Origin: Pseudomonadota bacterium
GTDB taxonomy: Bacteria; Pseudomonadota; Gammaproteobacteria; Xanthomonadales; Rhodanobacteraceae
DNA: 12,939 bases
Direction of reading: 5' to 3'
Assembly: GCA_023412995.1 (NCBI GenBank)
Contig: JAEZQS010000332.1
Coordinates: 1 to 12,939, forward strand
The first letter of the stretch is position 1. The number at the start of each line of letters is the position of its first letter. The notes under the pieces were generated by a model. The model ran no database searches. It had not been told where the DNA came from and saw nothing but the letters and a program-made list of their open reading frames with translations. The position numbers were made by a program, and so were the translations under genes. Positions 7,819 to 12,939 of the stretch are shown one piece after another.

Positions 7819-7831
7819 GCAGTGCTATAAG
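7803..7831 (+). promoter_or_regulatory. Sigma-70 promoter of the protease gene
   Basis: TTGCCG (7803-7808, four of six consensus positions) and TATAAG (7826-7831, five of six) are separated by the ideal 17 nt. The predicted start is A7838, giving a 111-nt leader before the ATG at 7949. The -35 lies inside overlapping inverted repeats made of A4/T4 runs, suggesting control by a DNA-binding regulator. Confidence 0.65.
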
Positions 7832-7837
7832 GGTTGG

Positions 7838-7870
7838 AGCAAGCCACACTCAGCGTGAATTCACCTTGCT
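7838..7870 (+). promoter_or_regulatory. Possible 5'-terminal stem-loop of the protease mRNA
   Basis: AGCAAG (7838-7843) pairs perfectly with CTTGCT (7865-7870) across a 21-nt loop whose right half is the palindrome GTGAATTCAC (7855-7864). The left arm begins at the predicted transcription start, so the transcript would start with a hairpin. Such 5' hairpins can slow mRNA decay; the palindrome could instead be an operator just downstream of +1. Confidence 0.4.
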
Positions 7871-7948
7871 GTCCGAGACGACGCGCTTCCCCGGCGTAGG
7901 GGGCGGTCGCATCGGGTTTCCGCACCAAACGAATCTCTGGAGATGAAG

Positions 7949-10924
<2,976 letters not shown>

Positions 10925-10933
10925 CCGCAGCGC

Positions 10934-10959
10934 AGCCTCCGGTCTGCGGACCGGAGGCT
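10934..10959 (+). terminator. Strong stem-loop after the protease gene, without T-tract
   Basis: AGCCTCCGGTC (10934-10944) and GACCGGAGGCT (10949-10959) form a perfect 11-bp stem with a TGCG loop, starting 9 nt after the stop codon. It lacks a T run, so it may protect the 3' end of the mRNA or help the terminator just downstream rather than terminate by itself. Confidence 0.55.
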
Positions 10960-10981
10960 GTCAACCCATCCGATACCCATT

Positions 10982-11009
10982 GCGACGCCTTCGGGCGTCG
11001 CTTTTTTTT
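10982..11009 (+). terminator. Intrinsic terminator of the protease gene
   Basis: GCGACGCC (10982-10989) and GGCGTCGC (10994-11001) form a perfect 8-bp stem with a TTCG tetraloop, directly followed by eight Ts (11002-11009). This is a classic rho-independent terminator and ends the protease unit before the PLD-family gene. Confidence 0.93.
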
Positions 11010-11285
11010 GCAGGGCTTGTGGCAGGCGGATCGGGGCCGGCACGACCTGCGGTCGCGAACGGGCGACATGCCCGCTGCGAACGCGGGCGCCCGGCATGCG
11101 ACGGGCGTCGTCTTCGGCCTGCGCTGGATGGCGGCGGAAGGTGCCGGGATCCGGCGTTGGCGGGGCTGACGGCGCGCGAAGTCGGCAATGGAGGGCCGCG
11201 CAGCCAAGGAGGAAGGATCCGGTACCTCGCGCCGTGCGGGCGCCCATTCAGAGCGCAGCAGGCCACGCGCAGGAATGATGCGCGG
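11010..11285. other. Gene-free stretch before the PLD-family lipoprotein gene
   Basis: Together with the terminator region this makes 361 bases without a gene. I see no convincing promoter: no AT-rich -10 stands out. Small hairpins such as GCCCGC-N7-GCGGGC (within 11070-11090) occur. A strong Shine-Dalgarno-like AAGGAGGA (11206-11213) has no ATG, GTG or TTG at a useful distance. The frame of the downstream gene is open through the region, but the reading is Arg/Gly/Ala-rich and has no start codon. Confidence 0.6.
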
Positions 11286-12866
11286 ATGAATCCGCTTCCC
11301 AGGCTCCTGCGGTGGCTCGCGCCCGCGCTGCTGTGCACCCTCGCGGGCTGCTCGACCCTGCGTACCAGTTACGTTCGCCAGGAAACCATGGCGATCCCGC
11401 CGCGGTTCGACACGCCGGTGGCGCGCTATGTGCAACGGGAGGTCGAAGGGCACCCTGGACAGTCGGGCTTCCGGCTCCTCATCAGCAACCAGAACGCGCT
11501 GATGAGCCGCATCGTCATGATCGACCATGCGCGGCACTCCATCGACCTGCAGTACTACATCTTCTTCGGCGACGCGACCGGGCGCCTGGTGGCGCAGCGG
11601 CTGCTCGCGGCCGCCGACCGCGGCGTGCGCGTGCGCCTGCTGCTGGACGACATCGACATCGTCAAGGAAGACGACCTCCTCGACGCGCTGGACGCGCACG
11701 CCAACATCGAGGTGCGGCTGTTCAACCCGTTCCGCTTCCGCCAGCGCTCGATGCTGTCCAAGGCCGGGCAGTTCCTGCTCGAGGGACCGCGCCTCAACCG
11801 GCGCATGCACAACAAGACCTTCACCGTCGATGGCATGGAGTCCATCATCGGCGGGCGCAACATCGGCGACGCCTACTTCGACGCCGACGAGGATTTCAAC
11901 TTCCGCGACCTCGACGCGATCGTCATCGGGCCGGTGGTGGAAGGGATTGCCGCCTCGTTCGACGAGTACTGGAACAGCGACGCCGCCTTCCCGGTCCGCG
12001 CCTACAGCGGGCCGGACGCGACCACGCGGAACCTGGCCGAGGAGCGGGCGCGGCTGACGCGCGATGCGCGTGCGTTCAGCGAATCGGACTATGCGCAGGC
12101 GCTGCTGCAGGACCTGCCCGAGGGCCCCAGCGCTGCCAAGCGCGGTCCGTGGCTCTGGGGCGAGGCCTCGGTGATCGCCGACGACCCGGCCAAGGTGGAT
12201 CCGGCGCGCGATACGCGCCGTTCGCACATCGTGCGCCGGACCAGCGGCATCCTGGATGCCGCACGCCAGCAGGCGCTGCTGATCTCGCCCTATTTCATCC
12301 CCGGCGACGACGGCGAGGCCCTGCTGGAAGCGATGGCGGCGCGCGGCGTCCGCATCAAGGTGCTCACCAATTCGCTTGCCGCCAACGACGAGCCGGCGGT
12401 GCACGCCGGCTACGTGGGTTACCGCCTGCCGATGTTGCGCGCGGGCGTGGACCTGTACGAGTTCCGTCCCATCAACGGCGCGGAAGCGGAAAGCGCGCAC
12501 GGCACTTCGTCCGGCGTCAGCCTGCACGCCAAGGCCATGGTGATCGACCATCGCCACGTCTTCATCGGCTCGATGAACTTCGATCCGCGTTCGCGCTACC
12601 TCAACACCGAGATGGGCGTCATCGTGGACAGCCCCGACCTTGCGCAGGCCGTCGAGGCCTTCTTCGACCATGCCAGTTCGCCCGCCAATGCCTTCCACGT
12701 CGTGCTGGCGCCGCGGCCGGGCGATGCGGGCGGTAAACCCGTGCTGCAGTGGATCGCCGAGGACGATGGCGTCGAGCATCGCTGGTACCACGAACCGGAG
12801 GTTTCCGCCGGCAAGCGACTCAAGGTGCAGCTGTTGCGCCTGCTGCCGATCGAGGGGCTGCTGTGA
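11286..12866 (+). CDS. clsC: Phospholipase D-family lipoprotein, cardiolipin synthase C-like
   Basis: The 526-residue product has two HKD motifs: HNKTFTVD (His175, Lys177, Asp182) and HAKAMVID (His414, Lys416, Asp421). These build the active site that works through a phospho-histidine intermediate. Sequence around them ('GGRNIGDAYF', 'LTNSLAANDEPAVHAGY', 'FIGSMNFDPRS', the ending 'LPIEGLL') follows E. coli ClsC (YmdC) closely. ClsC makes cardiolipin from phosphatidylglycerol and phosphatidylethanolamine. The N-terminus is a lipoprotein signal with lipobox LAGC and Cys22; Ser at +2 predicts the outer membrane. The lipobox and AGGA at 11271-11274, 11 nt upstream, fix the ATG at 11286, although the frame is open far upstream. 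No ymdB-like gene precedes it, unlike in E. coli. Substrate use cannot be read from sequence, so another phospholipid transfer or hydrolysis is possible. Confidence 0.9.
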   Translation: MNPLPRLLRWLAPALLCTLAGCSTLRTSYVRQETMAIPPRFDTPVARYVQREVEGHPGQSGFRLLISNQNALMSRIVMIDHARHSIDLQYYIFFGDATGRLVAQRLLAAADRGVRVRLLLDDIDIVKEDDLLDALDAHANIEVRLFNPFRFRQRSMLSKAGQFLLEGPRLNRRMHNKTFTVDGMESIIGGRNIGDAYFDADEDFNFRDLDAIVIGPVVEGIAASFDEYWNSDAAFPVRAYSGPDATTRNLAEERARLTRDARAFSESDYAQALLQDLPEGPSAAKRGPWLWGEASVIADDPAKVDPARDTRRSHIVRRTSGILDAARQQALLISPYFIPGDDGEALLEAMAARGVRIKVLTNSLAANDEPAVHAGYVGYRLPMLRAGVDLYEFRPINGAEAESAHGTSSGVSLHAKAMVIDHRHVFIGSMNFDPRSRYLNTEMGVIVDSPDLAQAVEAFFDHASSPANAFHVVLAPRPGDAGGKPVLQWIAEDDGVEHRWYHEPEVSAGKRLKVQLLRLLPIEGLL

Positions 12867-12880
12867 ACCTGCCGCGGGGA

Positions 12881-12906
12881 GGCAGCGGCGCGGCCTCGCC
12901 GCTGCC
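12881..12906 (+). other. Perfect stem-loop after the PLD-family gene
   Basis: GGCAGCGGCG (12881-12890) and CGCCGCTGCC (12897-12906) form a 10-bp stem with a 6-nt loop, starting 14 nt after the stop codon. No T-tract follows. It may be a 3'-end stabilising or weak termination structure; the remaining bases to the edge show nothing else. Confidence 0.45.
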
Positions 12907-12939
12907 GTCGCGATCGCGCGCGTCGCGCACCCGCTCGGC

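Larger units (their letters stand above)
7458..7948. other. Gene-free regulatory stretch between yoaA and the protease gene
   Basis: No credible coding region is seen on either strand in these 491 bases. Compared with the coding DNA around it, the right-hand part holds unusual A/T runs and many short inverted repeats. It contains a possible sigma-54 promoter, a good sigma-70 promoter and the protease leader, listed separately. The left part (7458-7610) shows only small hairpins without T-tracts, so no clear terminator for yoaA. A minus-strand frame open over 7334-7849 reads as a Cys/Arg-rich chance product. Confidence 0.7.

Noticed and set aside
7334..7849. Minus-strand frame of about 170 codons in the gap before the protease
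   Set aside because: Its 3' end overlaps yoaA, its composition is Cys/Arg-rich, and it would start inside the protease leader. No family is recognisable.
11215..11226. Adjacent BamHI and KpnI sites (GGATCC then GGTACC), as in a cloning polylinker
   Set aside because: No other vector sequence is near, and the flanking DNA has the same composition as the rest of the window; two hexamers side by side can be chance.
11096..11278. Possible 60-residue peptide upstream of the PLD-family gene
   Set aside because: It has no ribosome-binding site and an Arg/Ala/Gly-rich chance composition.

Overview
The window looks like chromosomal DNA from a high-GC gammaproteobacterium. The Lysobacteraceae/Rhodanobacteraceae group (Lysobacter, Luteimonas or Dokdonella-like) is the best guess. 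This rests on close protein similarity to E. coli PBP1b, YoaA and ClsC, very GC-rich codon use, and a secreted subtilase with an 'IFVDGFDG'-type linker of the sort common in exported proteins of that group. The placement is inference. I see no tRNA, rRNA, CRISPR array, insertion sequence or phage gene.

Layout. (1) From position 2365 to the left edge, on the minus strand, runs a large glycosyltransferase gene of at least 788 codons whose 3' end lies outside the window. It is a GT-B enzyme with an extra N-terminal module and a helical C-terminal tail. (2) A 204-bp divergent intergenic region holds promoters for it and for mrcB. (3) On the plus strand follow mrcB (PBP1b, most likely starting at a TTG), a small TPR-type lipoprotein, and the Fe-S helicase yoaA. 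The lipoprotein and helicase genes are probably translationally coupled (TGATG), with their own TATAAT promoter inside a short gap that also carries a 7-bp tandem repeat. (4) A 491-bp gene-free stretch (7458-7948) is rich in inverted repeats. It holds a good sigma-70 promoter, a possible sigma-54 promoter and a 111-nt leader that may start with its own hairpin. (5) It drives a 991-residue secreted S8 protease with propeptide, PA insert, Fn3-like domain and a C-terminal jelly-roll-like domain. (6) Two hairpins, the second a textbook terminator, close that unit. After another gene-free stretch comes a lipoprotein phospholipase-D-family enzyme resembling cardiolipin synthase C.

Together the genes mostly serve the cell envelope and secretion: surface glycan assembly, peptidoglycan synthesis, a lipoprotein, cardiolipin synthesis and an exported protease. 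A DNA-repair helicase sits among them. No obvious new multi-gene system is present. The least explained parts are the inverted-repeat-rich regulatory region ahead of the protease and the architecture of the glycosyltransferase and the protease.
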